The notes below the pieces were generated by a model. That model had not been told where the DNA came from and did not search any database. It was given only the letters and a program-made list of their open reading frames with translations. DNA of 46,905 nucleotides, from positions 1 through 46,905 of IMG/VR virus record IMGVR_UViG_3300050821_005904; one strand, 5' to 3'. The stretch is from a virus. The translations under genes and the position numbers were made by a program. Shown piece by piece: positions 8,850 to 17,680 of this stretch (positions are counted from its first letter, which is position 1; each line of letters begins with the position of its first letter).

Positions 8850-11800
8850 CACTTCACTCCAAGCTCATCGGGGTGAAGTCCTTGATAAATGTCGCGTGCC
8901 CGATTTCCCCTCTCTATTCTCTCTTTTGCTCGCTCCCCAGCAGCCTTCATATAGGCGGCCGCATCCCACCCGAAGCGGTTGCTGCCATCCTTCGCAACAA
9001 GGATCTGATCGAAGCCGCGGGCATCGGTGTACCAAATCTGATAGGTCGGCTTCTCGCCTGCGCGAACCTGGCGCTCCGTCTTATCGTCTGCAGCCAGCCC
9101 CTTGAATTTCCAATTGGGTTGCGGACCCGGGCGAAGAAACCCAAAAAACCCGCTTTCTGTGGGCCGAAGTATTTGACCGAATGTCTGTCCTTCCGGGAAT
9201 GCAACACCCCCTTCGACCTCCGTGAATTGCGGGCCGAGCTCCGTGGTCAATTTTTCCCTTATGGCATCTTTGAGCCATTGGTGGCTGCCATCGATGGGCG
9301 GATAGCTGATATCCGGCGGATTCTTCATGAGCACATTGCCGATCACCGACGGCGCCCACGATTTTTTCATCTGATCAATTGCAATCGACTCGGCCTGATC
9401 AGGATTGGTCCCGAACATGCGCTGGGCTTTGTAAAAATCGAAGAACTCATTCTTCATGCCCGCAGCGACCCAGTTGTCTGGCGGTATATTCGGGGTTGCT
9501 CCGGTAATGCCGCCGGTGACCCGGAATCCTGTGCCAAGCCGATAGGCGACATCCTCTGGACTCCACTTTGACCGCTCCGTTTCAATGGCCGTTTCGGCGG
9601 TCTCTCTTTCCTTGGCAAAGGCCGGATCATATGCCCGGTGCGCGCGATCTATGAATTGAGCAAGGCGTTGCTGATCTTGCGGCGTAGTCCCACCTTGCGG
9701 AGCGCCTTGACCGCGCCACGCCAGCATTGTGTCGATCGCGGAGCGGCTGTGTTCTCCATAGATGCGCCCAACCTCTGGATGGTGGTTTTGCCACATGTCC
9801 GACAACGTGTTCATGCCGGTCACGAACCGTGTCGGGTCGTTGCTGTTCACCATCCCGACGACGGCATCCCTCATTGGAGGGCTCGACATCGTCGCCACGT
9901 AGTTTGGCTCGGACAACTGACTACGCATGGCATTGAGGAACGTCGCAGCCTGTTTCGGATCGCTATTAACCAGGGCAGAGGCAATCTGCTTGGCTTCCTC
10001 TTCACCGAAGACATTGATTGGCCGCCCGACGGTATGTTCGTTCTCGTTAAACAGGCCCATGCTTTTCTCGCGCTGGGCGAACTCTCCCGCGACCGCGGCC
10101 TCTGGCATCGATGGCGACAACGGTCCGGGAGGTGGCGTGCCGTAAAAAGTAGAACTGCGGATGAGTGGATTTTTCTCCGACTGTTCTATGGATGCGTCGA
10201 GCCGCTGCTGCACCTTCTGCGCGAGCAGGAATTGGGCCGCAGGAGCCGTCTGCTTGGCCGATTCAAGTGCCGCACGGGTTGCAACACGCTGCTCTGGAGG
10301 GATGTTTCTTTCCACCTCCAACGGTTCCAGGTCGGTCTTGAGCTTGTCGATGAGATCTTGCTTGCCTGACATTCCTGCCAGCTGGAGGAACATCGAGACA
10401 TCATCTGCCTTCGGGTAAACACCGGCCTTGATCTGGGCATCCAGATCACCGTGCAGCTTCACGGCGCTGGCGGCGATCTTCTTTTCCACCGCCTCTTGCG
10501 TCACTGCCCATAGCCGAGCATCCGCTGGATTGGAAAAGTCGATCGGCTTGCCAACCGCGCCACCGCCGACCTTTACCTTGAACGGCCCCTCGCTGAAGTA
10601 GCTTTCCGGGCCGACGCCCGTTTCCAGGGTGAACCCCGGCATCCCTTTCTTGAATTGTTTGCTAGCAAGGGGGTTCCCGGGCTCGTCTGACGCATTCCCG
10701 GTGATCAGGTGGCCGCCGCTGTGCTTGCCGGCATAGTTAGATCCAGCGAGAACAGCCTCCAGATCGCCCTTGAAGACTTCGTCTGAATAACCGCCGCGCG
10801 AGAACGTCGTCGGGGGATAGTATCCGTTGTCACCGTGGGCACCGGTATCCCATAGAGCTTGCTCAAGCGAGTGACCACGCGCCAAGGCGCGGTTCATCGC
10901 CGTTTCCATCTGAATGCGCCGGACCTCGTCGCTTGCCTTGGGGCCTACCTCGCCACGGACCATCTGGTTGAGACGATCGGCAAGCCCAGGCTTTTCCTGC
11001 AATTCCTTGGCAATGATCGACCGATCGATTTGCCCGGGCGCCGAATAGTCCCCACCCGGAGGAGGGGTGATGCCAGCGCCGGCCCCACCAGAAAAATCCG
11101 GATGTCTCATCCGGTTGAGCTGCCCGGCTATCCTGATTCGCTCAGGCAGCGACCCTGCCTCGAAATGCTTGGCGGTATCGAACCATGCTGGGAAAGCGTC
11201 GAGTTCAAACTTAGTCTTCGGGTCATTGAGATCGTCGGCCTGCTTTCTCAGAGCCTGATATGTTCCCTCATCGTAGGAGCCGGGCCTCTCCTGCGAAGTG
11301 TGCATCCATTTGTTGACGGCGGTGCGAAACTCGCTCACCTGCTGGCGATCCACCGCGCTGGTGCGTTCGAGCGCGCGCAGGCCCTCGCCGACTGCGGCCT
11401 CCCCTTTCTTGGCACCCAGGCCGAGTTCTCTCGCCTCTGGCCCGGTGAGGAACCTGTCTTCTAGTTCGCGCTGCGCCTCGACGACGTTGGCCTTGCTCTT
11501 ATACTTCCTCACCACCTCGCCGATGACGCCCTGGATACGGTCGCGATCAATCGAGTTCTTCAGGAGATCGTCGCCTTGGCTCCGAGTGACGCCGAAGCGC
11601 TTGTCACCGACCAGCTCCTCCACGAGCTGCATATTGCTGCCTTCGCGACCGCGATATTCATCGCTGCCCTGCGGATTCTCTTTGGTCGGGCCACCGCCTT
11701 GACGAGCAATGAGTTCTTTTTGGTTATTGTTTTGCTCGATCTGATCCATGTAATTTTGATATGCGTCGGCGACATTCTTCTTATCGGCCTCGACCAACGC

Positions 11801-12274
11801 GGTGCGGTAGTTATGCGCGCCGGACTCCGACACCATCTTGGTGATGCCGACCTTGAGGGCCGGGTCGCTGATGTTACGGACCAGATCCTGGCCATACGCG
11901 GTGGCTTTGCGCTGGAACACCTGCGGGTCGGGATCCTCCAGGCGCATCTCCAGCATCTTGGTCTCGATCTGGGGCTGCATCCTGATCGCAGCTGACATGG
12001 TGGCGGCACGCCGATACTCCGGCATTGCCGGCCCGACCAGGAACGGGGCCGGGTCCATGACAATTTGGCCGTTGTCGTCGACCCGCGCCTTCAGTCCGGC
12101 TTCCTCGCCGGCCTTTTTGGCCTGGGCCATGGCAAACTCGTTGAGACCCTCGCCGCTTTTGTCGAGGACGTGGGCCATCGCCATGTAGGGCGAGGCGACA
12201 TCGGCAGCGCTGACAGCCGTCGTCACCGGCTTGGTGACCGAGAAATTGTCCGGATCGGGCAGAAGCTTCGGCAT
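8849..12274 (-). CDS. Internal virion protein (T7 gp15-like position)
   Basis: Protein of 1141 residues between the gp14-like and gp16-like genes, so most likely the second ejection-channel component. It is mostly helical and polar, rich in Gln, Ala, Lys and Glu, with a Gly/His-rich segment in the middle (NYAGKHSGGHLITG) and a compact C-terminal domain with FGWDAAAYMKAAGERAKER. The start overlaps the upstream stop by one base. The assignment rests mainly on size and gene order; no catalytic motif is recognised. Confidence 0.78.
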   Translation of the reverse strand: MPKLLPDPDNFSVTKPVTTAVSAADVASPYMAMAHVLDKSGEGLNEFAMAQAKKAGEEAGLKARVDDNGQIVMDPAPFLVGPAMPEYRRAATMSAAIRMQPQIETKMLEMRLEDPDPQVFQRKATAYGQDLVRNISDPALKVGITKMVSESGAHNYRTALVEADKKNVADAYQNYMDQIEQNNNQKELIARQGGGPTKENPQGSDEYRGREGSNMQLVEELVGDKRFGVTRSQGDDLLKNSIDRDRIQGVIGEVVRKYKSKANVVEAQRELEDRFLTGPEARELGLGAKKGEAAVGEGLRALERTSAVDRQQVSEFRTAVNKWMHTSQERPGSYDEGTYQALRKQADDLNDPKTKFELDAFPAWFDTAKHFEAGSLPERIRIAGQLNRMRHPDFSGGAGAGITPPPGGDYSAPGQIDRSIIAKELQEKPGLADRLNQMVRGEVGPKASDEVRRIQMETAMNRALARGHSLEQALWDTGAHGDNGYYPPTTFSRGGYSDEVFKGDLEAVLAGSNYAGKHSGGHLITGNASDEPGNPLASKQFKKGMPGFTLETGVGPESYFSEGPFKVKVGGGAVGKPIDFSNPADARLWAVTQEAVEKKIAASAVKLHGDLDAQIKAGVYPKADDVSMFLQLAGMSGKQDLIDKLKTDLEPLEVERNIPPEQRVATRAALESAKQTAPAAQFLLAQKVQQRLDASIEQSEKNPLIRSSTFYGTPPPGPLSPSMPEAAVAGEFAQREKSMGLFNENEHTVGRPINVFGEEEAKQIASALVNSDPKQAATFLNAMRSQLSEPNYVATMSSPPMRDAVVGMVNSNDPTRFVTGMNTLSDMWQNHHPEVGRIYGEHSRSAIDTMLAWRGQGAPQGGTTPQDQQRLAQFIDRAHRAYDPAFAKERETAETAIETERSKWSPEDVAYRLGTGFRVTGGITGATPNIPPDNWVAAGMKNEFFDFYKAQRMFGTNPDQAESIAIDQMKKSWAPSVIGNVLMKNPPDISYPPIDGSHQWLKDAIREKLTTELGPQFTEVEGGVAFPEGQTFGQILRPTESGFFGFLRPGPQPNWKFKGLAADDKTERQVRAGEKPTYQIWYTDARGFDQILVAKDGSNRFGWDAAAYMKAAGERAKERIERGNRARDIYQGLHPDELGVK

Positions 12275-12726
12275 TACGGGATGGCCTTTGCTAATCCAGA
12301 GAGAACATCGACCCCGGCGCCAAGATAACCGCTCTGGAGCGCGGCCTTGCCGGCGGTGCGCAGGTAGGCCGCGTCCGCCTCCTGCTGCTGCGCCTGGGCG
12401 ATGATGTTGTCGACATCGATCGACTTCTTGGTGAGCCCGAGCTGCTCGTGCCAGTCGCGCACGGCGGCGCCGGTCGGGGAAGTCGGATCGGTATGGGCAG
12501 CGGCACGGATGGCATCGACATTGCCGAGGTCGGAGGCGATCTTGATGCTCTCCGCGGCGCCGGTCTGGACCGCGGCCACCCGTCCGCGAGCCGCCGCGTT
12601 CTCCAGCGACTGGGCTCGATAGATGTCCCCTGCCTGCTCGCCCTGGCCCTTGAGGACATCTCCATAGGCTTTCAGTCCAAGTGCGGCGACCGAGGCGCCT
12701 GTAGCGGCTCCTGCTGGCATTCCCAT
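12274..12726 (-). CDS. Internal core protein (T7 gp14-like)
   Basis: Protein of 150 residues. A hydrophobic, Gly/Ala-rich N-terminus (about 3-20) is followed by a long amphipathic helical region with AQSLENAAARGRV and GNVDAIRAAAH, matching the style of gp14-type ejection proteins, which insert into the outer membrane in T7. It lies directly after the tail nozzle gene and before the two large ejection proteins, the standard order. A start two codons downstream is also possible. Confidence 0.8.
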   Translation of the reverse strand: MGMPAGAATGASVAALGLKAYGDVLKGQGEQAGDIYRAQSLENAAARGRVAAVQTGAAESIKIASDLGNVDAIRAAAHTDPTSPTGAAVRDWHEQLGLTKKSIDVDNIIAQAQQQEADAAYLRTAGKAALQSGYLGAGVDVLSGLAKAIP

Positions 12727-12728
12727 AG

Positions 12729-14984
12729 CTACACCGTCACTTCCTGCGCGATCTCCAATATGGTCATTGGACCGGGCACGTCCTTGATGATCGCGTTGCG
12801 AGGATCGTAATCAGAGCCCGATGGCCGCCAGAACTCGGTGCCCTCGCGCAAGGGCGCCGGCTGGGTGGGATCGTCACCCTGATTATAGGCTGGGACACGG
12901 CGATTGTTCATCGGATCGCCCAGCGCCGGCCCGCCTGGCCGCAACGGCTCGGCATAGAGCTTCTGAAACAGAAACCCAGTGGAATTGATGAAGTAAACGC
13001 ACATCTGCGCGACCTGTCGGCGCAGCATGCGCTGGTGGACGTCCTGGCCGCCGGGCGGCGACGGAATGAACGGCTCGGCGGTGGAGGTCCACGGAAAGCC
13101 CATGACCAGCTGGGGCGAGGCGAGGTTCTCTCCACCGATGAATTGCGGGACGATGAACCCGTTGCTGTCGGTCTGATAAATGCCCATCTGGCGCAGACCG
13201 AGGTCGAACAGATAAACCGGCTGGCCGGGCGCCCAGTACAGTGGCCCCTTGCCGCCGGGAGGAGTGAGTTGAGCCGGCGGCGAATTGACGGTGATGGCGG
13301 CGTCGAGATACTGGCTCGCGTCGAGCAGCTCGGCCATCGGACCGGTCGCTCCAGGATAATTGACCACGAACCATACGTGGCCGAGGCGGGCAGAAATCCA
13401 TTTGATCGCTCCACCGCCGCCGGCCACGTGACGCGTCCAGCCGGGCACGTCCTTGATCTGCCCGTTCTGGATCTCAACCTTGCAGGCGACGGCCGTTCCG
13501 TCACCGTTGAGCACGTAGATGTACCGCTCGGGGAATAGGAGATCGTCTCCGTCTGGCGCTGCGATTGCGACGATGCCGTTGAATAGTGCCGCGTGGAAAT
13601 CGGTCAGGTTGCGCGCCTCGTAGGGGCGGGTCAGACTTCCGGTGGCGGCGATGGCGCGGACCATGTTGGCGCCCGCGTTGATGTAGATGATGGCGCCCCG
13701 GTAGAAGCGCGGCTGGATTTGCCCGCAGCCCTCATCGATGCGGTTGAAGACGACGGAACCTGGCGCCAGCGGGTTCTGCAGGCTGATCGGGATGGCGTAG
13801 GTCGCGTTGTCGCAGAACACGAATTCGTCGCTCTCGGCGCCGGCCTGCACGTAGAGGACCTGGCCTTTCCCGGGCACCAGCTCGAAAATAGACGAGTCCG
13901 GCGTAACCTGGGTCGGCACGTCGTACATGTCATTGACGACGCCGATCGCCGACCAACAGATAGCCGACGGCACGCTATTGAAGTTGCAGAAGCCGAGCCG
14001 GTTCTGGTCGACGAAGCAAGATGCCGGCCAGCCCTGGAACGAGTTCATGACCTCCTGATCCCATATCGTCACCGGTTGCGCGCCAATGTCGGTGAAACTC
14101 TGCATGACCCCGAGGTTGCCGCCCGGACAAACGATGTTGTCGCCAGATGGAGGCACCCCGAAAATCAGCCCATTGAGCATCTGGCCCTGGAATTCATGCG
14201 GACCGATGATGGCCGTGATCTGGATCTTTGCGCCGCTGACGGAGCCAATTGCAACATCGCCAATGCTCGCGACAAGGGTGATGTCGGGGACATTTGCAAC
14301 GATGATATCGAGCCCTTTGAAGAGCGGCTCCTCGATGGTGACAGTGGCATGGGTCGAGTCGGTGACGCCGGTGATCAGCATCTGCCGGCCGATGTAACGC
14401 ATGCGGGTGCCGACCATGCCGGCTGATAGCACCGGAGCCGAGAATACGATGGTGGTGCTGCCCTTGTAACCCGCTGGGTCCATGGTGATGCCTTGCGGCG
14501 AGATGCGATAGAACGGCGTCCGCTTCTGCACCCCGAACATCAGCTCTGTGAAGTTGGCAATCGAGAAGGTGGCTGGAGGCACCCATGTCACCACCAAGGG
14601 CTGCATGCCTGGAAAGGTAATGAAGATCTGCTTCTGATAAATGGCCCACACGATCAGGCCAACATTGGCGGCGGTCCACGGGAATGTATTGGATGTGAAA
14701 ACCACGGCGCCAGACATCGAGCGGATCGTGATGGTGCCGGTCTTGAAGCACAGCAGGAACACGACGCCGGGCGCCATGATGATCTCGTCGACCCGAGGGC
14801 CATCGAGGAACTGGGCGCTACGGCCGGCGCGGTTGGTGAGACCCTGACTATTGAGGATGCGCCAGTTGATGCATTGGCGCAGGCCCGCCTTGTGCAACGG
14901 ATGCGGATCGTTTCGCTTGATGGTGACGTCGACCTGACCGCCCGAGAGATCGGTCTGGGTGACGATATTTTCTACCTGTGCCAT
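12729..14984 (-). CDS. Tail tubular protein B / nozzle (T7 gp12-like)
   Basis: Protein of 751 residues, close to the size of T7 gp12 (794). The N-terminus reads like the family: a GGQVD start, LRQCINWRILNSQGLTNRAG and then FLDGPR followed by beta-strands. The remainder is beta-rich with many Gly/Pro turns, as expected of the propeller-like tail nozzle. It follows the gp11-like gene with a three-base gap and precedes the gp14-like gene. It should close the tail tip and carry the fibres. Confidence 0.9.
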   Translation of the reverse strand: MAQVENIVTQTDLSGGQVDVTIKRNDPHPLHKAGLRQCINWRILNSQGLTNRAGRSAQFLDGPRVDEIIMAPGVVFLLCFKTGTITIRSMSGAVVFTSNTFPWTAANVGLIVWAIYQKQIFITFPGMQPLVVTWVPPATFSIANFTELMFGVQKRTPFYRISPQGITMDPAGYKGSTTIVFSAPVLSAGMVGTRMRYIGRQMLITGVTDSTHATVTIEEPLFKGLDIIVANVPDITLVASIGDVAIGSVSGAKIQITAIIGPHEFQGQMLNGLIFGVPPSGDNIVCPGGNLGVMQSFTDIGAQPVTIWDQEVMNSFQGWPASCFVDQNRLGFCNFNSVPSAICWSAIGVVNDMYDVPTQVTPDSSIFELVPGKGQVLYVQAGAESDEFVFCDNATYAIPISLQNPLAPGSVVFNRIDEGCGQIQPRFYRGAIIYINAGANMVRAIAATGSLTRPYEARNLTDFHAALFNGIVAIAAPDGDDLLFPERYIYVLNGDGTAVACKVEIQNGQIKDVPGWTRHVAGGGGAIKWISARLGHVWFVVNYPGATGPMAELLDASQYLDAAITVNSPPAQLTPPGGKGPLYWAPGQPVYLFDLGLRQMGIYQTDSNGFIVPQFIGGENLASPQLVMGFPWTSTAEPFIPSPPGGQDVHQRMLRRQVAQMCVYFINSTGFLFQKLYAEPLRPGGPALGDPMNNRRVPAYNQGDDPTQPAPLREGTEFWRPSGSDYDPRNAIIKDVPGPMTILEIAQEVTV

Positions 14985-14987
14985 TCA

Positions 14988-15695
14988 TCAGCCCGGAACA
15001 CCTGTGCCGCCCCATCCGCCGGGCACGGGAGGCCACGGCCGGCGCACGCGGCGCGCTGCGGTCATGCGCGAATTGTACAGCGCGCGCTTCGGCATCTGCT
15101 GATCGTGGCGGGTCTGGGCGTCGGCGAGATAAGATCGGGCCGCGAGCATCGCCTCCTTGTGCTGCGCGTAGTCTTTGTGCAGGCCAGAGAAGATCCCGGA
15201 GATCACGAACGCTTCGAGCGCCAGCACCAGGGTCGGCGTAGCGAATGTCGGATCGCTCGTGATCGACGAGATGTACTGGATCGTGAGCGGAGCCGGCGCC
15301 TGTGGCGGCACCGGGCGGGGCGGACCGCCCTGCGCATTGACATAGAGCTGTTGCGGTGTCGGTCCCGATGTCGTCGGCCCCATCGCCAGGGCGTAGATGC
15401 TGGGACGATCGTCGACCCGCACCCAGATCAGGTGGACGAGGTCGGCCGGTAGATTGTAGGCGGTGTCCCACAGGGGGTCGGTCGGAGTGTTGGCAGCCGG
15501 CGGCAGCGTCGCGACTGTCTTGCCCCACGCCCACGGATGGCCCTCGATGATGTAGGCGAGCCAGGTTTCATAGGCCGCCGACGCGCAATCCCACTCCTCC
15601 GAGCCATCGTCCGCGGCATTGACCTGGTTGTCGCCGGTCTTGCGCAGGGCCCGGTTGATGAGGGCGAGCTTGTCTACCGGCCATTCGAAAGCCAT
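14988..15695 (-). CDS. Tail tubular protein A / adaptor (T7 gp11-like)
   Basis: Protein of 235 residues, near the 196 of T7 gp11. Diagnostic features are KLALINRALRKTGDN at the N-terminus, the EEWDCASAAYETWL helix, HPWAWGKTVATLP, and YNLPADLVHLIWV. The C-terminal helix (GLHKDYAQHKEAMLAARSYL) is also typical. In T7-like virions this ring joins portal to nozzle. The last about 30 residues are an Arg/Pro/Gly-rich tail. A terminator-like hairpin lies about 26 bases upstream of its start. Confidence 0.92.
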   Translation of the reverse strand: MAFEWPVDKLALINRALRKTGDNQVNAADDGSEEWDCASAAYETWLAYIIEGHPWAWGKTVATLPPAANTPTDPLWDTAYNLPADLVHLIWVRVDDRPSIYALAMGPTTSGPTPQQLYVNAQGGPPRPVPPQAPAPLTIQYISSITSDPTFATPTLVLALEAFVISGIFSGLHKDYAQHKEAMLAARSYLADAQTRHDQQMPKRALYNSRMTAARRVRRPWPPVPGGWGGTGVPG

Positions 15696-15720
15696 GGATC
15701 AAACTCTCGTTCGCTCCTCC

Positions 15721-15752
15721 AAGAAAAGTGCCGCTGCCCGGAGACAGCGGCA
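15721..15752 (-). terminator. Intrinsic terminator between secreted protein gene and tail genes
   Basis: On the minus strand an 8-bp perfect stem (TGCCGCTG/CAGCGGCA) with an 8-base loop is followed by CTTTTCTT. It lies 28 bases after the stop of the gene ending at 15780 and upstream of the adaptor gene, so it may set head-gene against tail-gene transcript levels. The U-run is interrupted, so it is probably only partly efficient. Confidence 0.6.
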
Positions 15753-15779
15753 GTTTGGGGAGGAAACCACAGACAGGCT

Positions 15780-16361
15780 TCAGTAAGCGCCGTAGATCAC
15801 TGTCACGGTGACGTTGGCGTTGTTCCAGGCCGTCACCGCGGCCATGTTGAGCGTCGTGGCCGCGCCGCTCGTCGACGGCACCGGCAACAGGATGCTGGCC
15901 TGTGGCACCGCCACGTCAGATGACAGGGCCATAGGCTGCGCCGCGACGATGTTGACGCCGTTGGGGGTGTTCCCGATCGAGATGCCGCCAGTGACGGCAG
16001 CCGCAGCCGCATTCGAGAAGATGATCTGCTGGATGTAGGACTTGGCCGGCAGCGTGCCGATCACGAAATTGGTGGTGCCGGTCGCTACTCCGGTGGTGAA
16101 CAGGATCGCATTTTGGCCGGGTCCGCTGGTAAATCCCTGGGTCTGGAAATACCCGATGTCGGCCTGCTGGATCAGCGCGCAGCCGGCGGCATTGAGACCG
16201 TACGCATTATTGGTGTTCGGGTTCACGACGCGGCGGGCGGCAGCGGAAGCGACCGCTTCCGGCGCGCACAGCCAGACCGCAGCGGCCTGAGCTTGCGAGG
16301 CCATGCCGACAAATGGAACGGCGACTAGGGCGGCGAGCGCCCATGCGCGGAATCGATTCAT
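15780..16361 (-). CDS. Secreted Ala/Thr-rich protein inside the virion gene block
   Basis: The ATG at 16361 has a strong AAGGAG site; a longer in-frame start at 16454 is weaker. The product has 193 residues with a clear Sec signal peptide (MNRFRAW, Ala/Val core, SQAQA then AAVW, cleavage near residue 26). The mature part is rich in Ala, Thr, Asn, Val and Gly and probably beta-structured, with two Cys near the start. It lies between head genes and tail genes, where decoration or fibre proteins are usual, but a signal peptide would send it to the periplasm. No family recognised. A terminator follows it. Confidence 0.8.
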   Translation of the reverse strand: MNRFRAWALAALVAVPFVGMASQAQAAAVWLCAPEAVASAAARRVVNPNTNNAYGLNAAGCALIQQADIGYFQTQGFTSGPGQNAILFTTGVATGTTNFVIGTLPAKSYIQQIIFSNAAAAAVTGGISIGNTPNGVNIVAAQPMALSSDVAVPQASILLPVPSTSGAATTLNMAAVTAWNNANVTVTVIYGAY

Positions 16362-16371
16362 GGACGGCTCC

Positions 16372-16746
16372 TTACTTGTGTTGCAATGAGGCCCTGGGAG
16401 GCGGCGGGTCACGCTTCGGGTCGTGCTTTTCCGGCGGCGCATCGGGATGTGCATGGTCCTTGATGGAGTAGCGGTGCTTGTCGAGCGCCACCAAGGCTTC
16501 AGCCGCCTTGCGCTCCATCAGGCGGGGCGCGCCGATGTCATAGAGATTGACCTGGTCGCTGTGGACCATCTCGTATCGCTCGGGATCGGCCTCGACGGCA
16601 TGCACGGCGTCAACCGGCGACATCTCGCACTCGTACACCTTGGCTTCGGGATGTTGCTTCTTCCAAAGCTTGTACGCGGGCTCCTTTTGCCATTTCTCAT
16701 ACTCGGGCGTTCCCTGAGGAGGGCCATTATCACGAACGGTCGTCAT
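16372..16746 (-). CDS. Hypothetical protein in the head block
   Basis: Protein of 124 residues, very polar, with a Trp/Lys-rich N-terminal part (YEKWQKEPAYKLWKKQHPEAK) and a Pro/His/Asp-rich C-terminal tail that should be disordered. The start overlaps the upstream stop by ATGA. Its place between the cement-type gene and the tail adaptor suggests a small head completion or assembly factor, but no family is recognised. Confidence 0.65.
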   Translation of the reverse strand: MTTVRDNGPPQGTPEYEKWQKEPAYKLWKKQHPEAKVYECEMSPVDAVHAVEADPERYEMVHSDQVNLYDIGAPRLMERKAAEALVALDKHRYSIKDHAHPDAPPEKHDPKRDPPPPRASLQHK

Positions 16747-17195
16747 GCGCGGACTCCTCCGAATTGCGGGTCCTGTTTCCTGGCGGCGAGGCGCTCGTAT
16801 TCCTCGTTGGCCTCGCGCTCCTCATTTTCGATTTGCGCTTTGCCGGGCTTGATGCCGCGCGGCAGGTCGAGGACGTAGCGTTCCGGAAATGCGACGACTA
16901 TTCGCACGACCTCGACCGTCCAGTTGTAAATCTTGACCGGGCCGCCGATCTGCATGCGCCAGTGGTCGTATTCCCGCTTGAGCGCGCCGTATGCACGCAG
17001 GCCCTTTTTGTAGTCCTCGACCGCATCCTCGTACTGGATCTGCGCGAGAGCTTGCTCGGTGGCGCTTCCGGTCTTGTCCGGCGCAGTCGGAGCAATCGGC
17101 TCGTTCGGCCGCGTCGGGCCGAGGTCCCATAGCGGACACTGACCGTTGCGCATGGTCCGGTCGCGCACCGCGGCGATTGCCATCTCCTGGTTCAT
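16743..17195 (-). CDS. Hypothetical protein in the head block
   Basis: Protein of 150 residues. The ATG at 17195 overlaps the upstream stop as TGATG and is preferred to a GTG one codon upstream. The middle is an amphipathic helix (QYEDAVEDYKKGLRAYGALKREYDHWRM), then a small beta region (VVRIVVAFPERYVLDLPRG) and a Glu-rich helical end. Coupled on both sides to neighbours. Function unknown; head assembly is likely from context. Confidence 0.65.
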   Translation of the reverse strand: MNQEMAIAAVRDRTMRNGQCPLWDLGPTRPNEPIAPTAPDKTGSATEQALAQIQYEDAVEDYKKGLRAYGALKREYDHWRMQIGGPVKIYNWTVEVVRIVVAFPERYVLDLPRGIKPGKAQIENEEREANEEYERLAARKQDPQFGGVRA

Positions 17196-17671
17196 CACGG
17201 CTCCGGCAGAACGGCGACGAATGCCGTGAAGGCGGCTGACGGCGTGGCGCCGCTGACGATGACGTACAGCGCGACGAACTCATAGAGCTGCCCGGCCTGG
17301 TTGGTGGTGAAGAGCAGCTCGTAACGGCCGGGACCGCTGGTCGCCATGTTGATGCCGGCGATGGAGCCGCCTACCCCGGCCTCTATCTCGCCGAGAACGA
17401 CATTGCCGGTGCCCATGCCGGCGTCGTTGCTGCCGAGCAGCATGAACTTGTAGGTCTGGGCGCCGGTCGTGGTGAGCGCGCCCACATCGATGACGCAGAC
17501 GGCGTCGATGCGCGACTGCTGTTTCGGATTGGTGCCCTGGTTGCCGCCGAGGTCGAGGACCGCGTTGGCGCCGCCGGACTGCGCAAAGCCGGTTGCGGTC
17601 AGCGGCACGGCGCCGTCGGCAAGCTCCAGGTTCTTGTCGAAAGAATAAGTGCGGTCATTCGGGAACGGCAT
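17195..17671 (-). CDS. Probable capsid cement/decoration protein (Bbp16-like)
   Basis: Protein of 158 residues directly after the major capsid gene, where podoviruses of the BPP-1 type carry a cement protein. It is beta-rich and Gly/Thr/Ala-rich, with DKNLELADG at the start, LDLGGNQGT, YKFMLLGSND, VVLGEIEAG and a YEFVALYVIV strand. These fit the jelly-roll decoration family represented by Bbp16, by resemblance only. A GGAGG site precedes the start. Expected to bind the outside of the capsid. Confidence 0.72.
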   Translation of the reverse strand: MPFPNDRTYSFDKNLELADGAVPLTATGFAQSGGANAVLDLGGNQGTNPKQQSRIDAVCVIDVGALTTTGAQTYKFMLLGSNDAGMGTGNVVLGEIEAGVGGSIAGINMATSGPGRYELLFTTNQAGQLYEFVALYVIVSGATPSAAFTAFVAVLPEP

Positions 17672-17680
17672 GCCGGCCTC

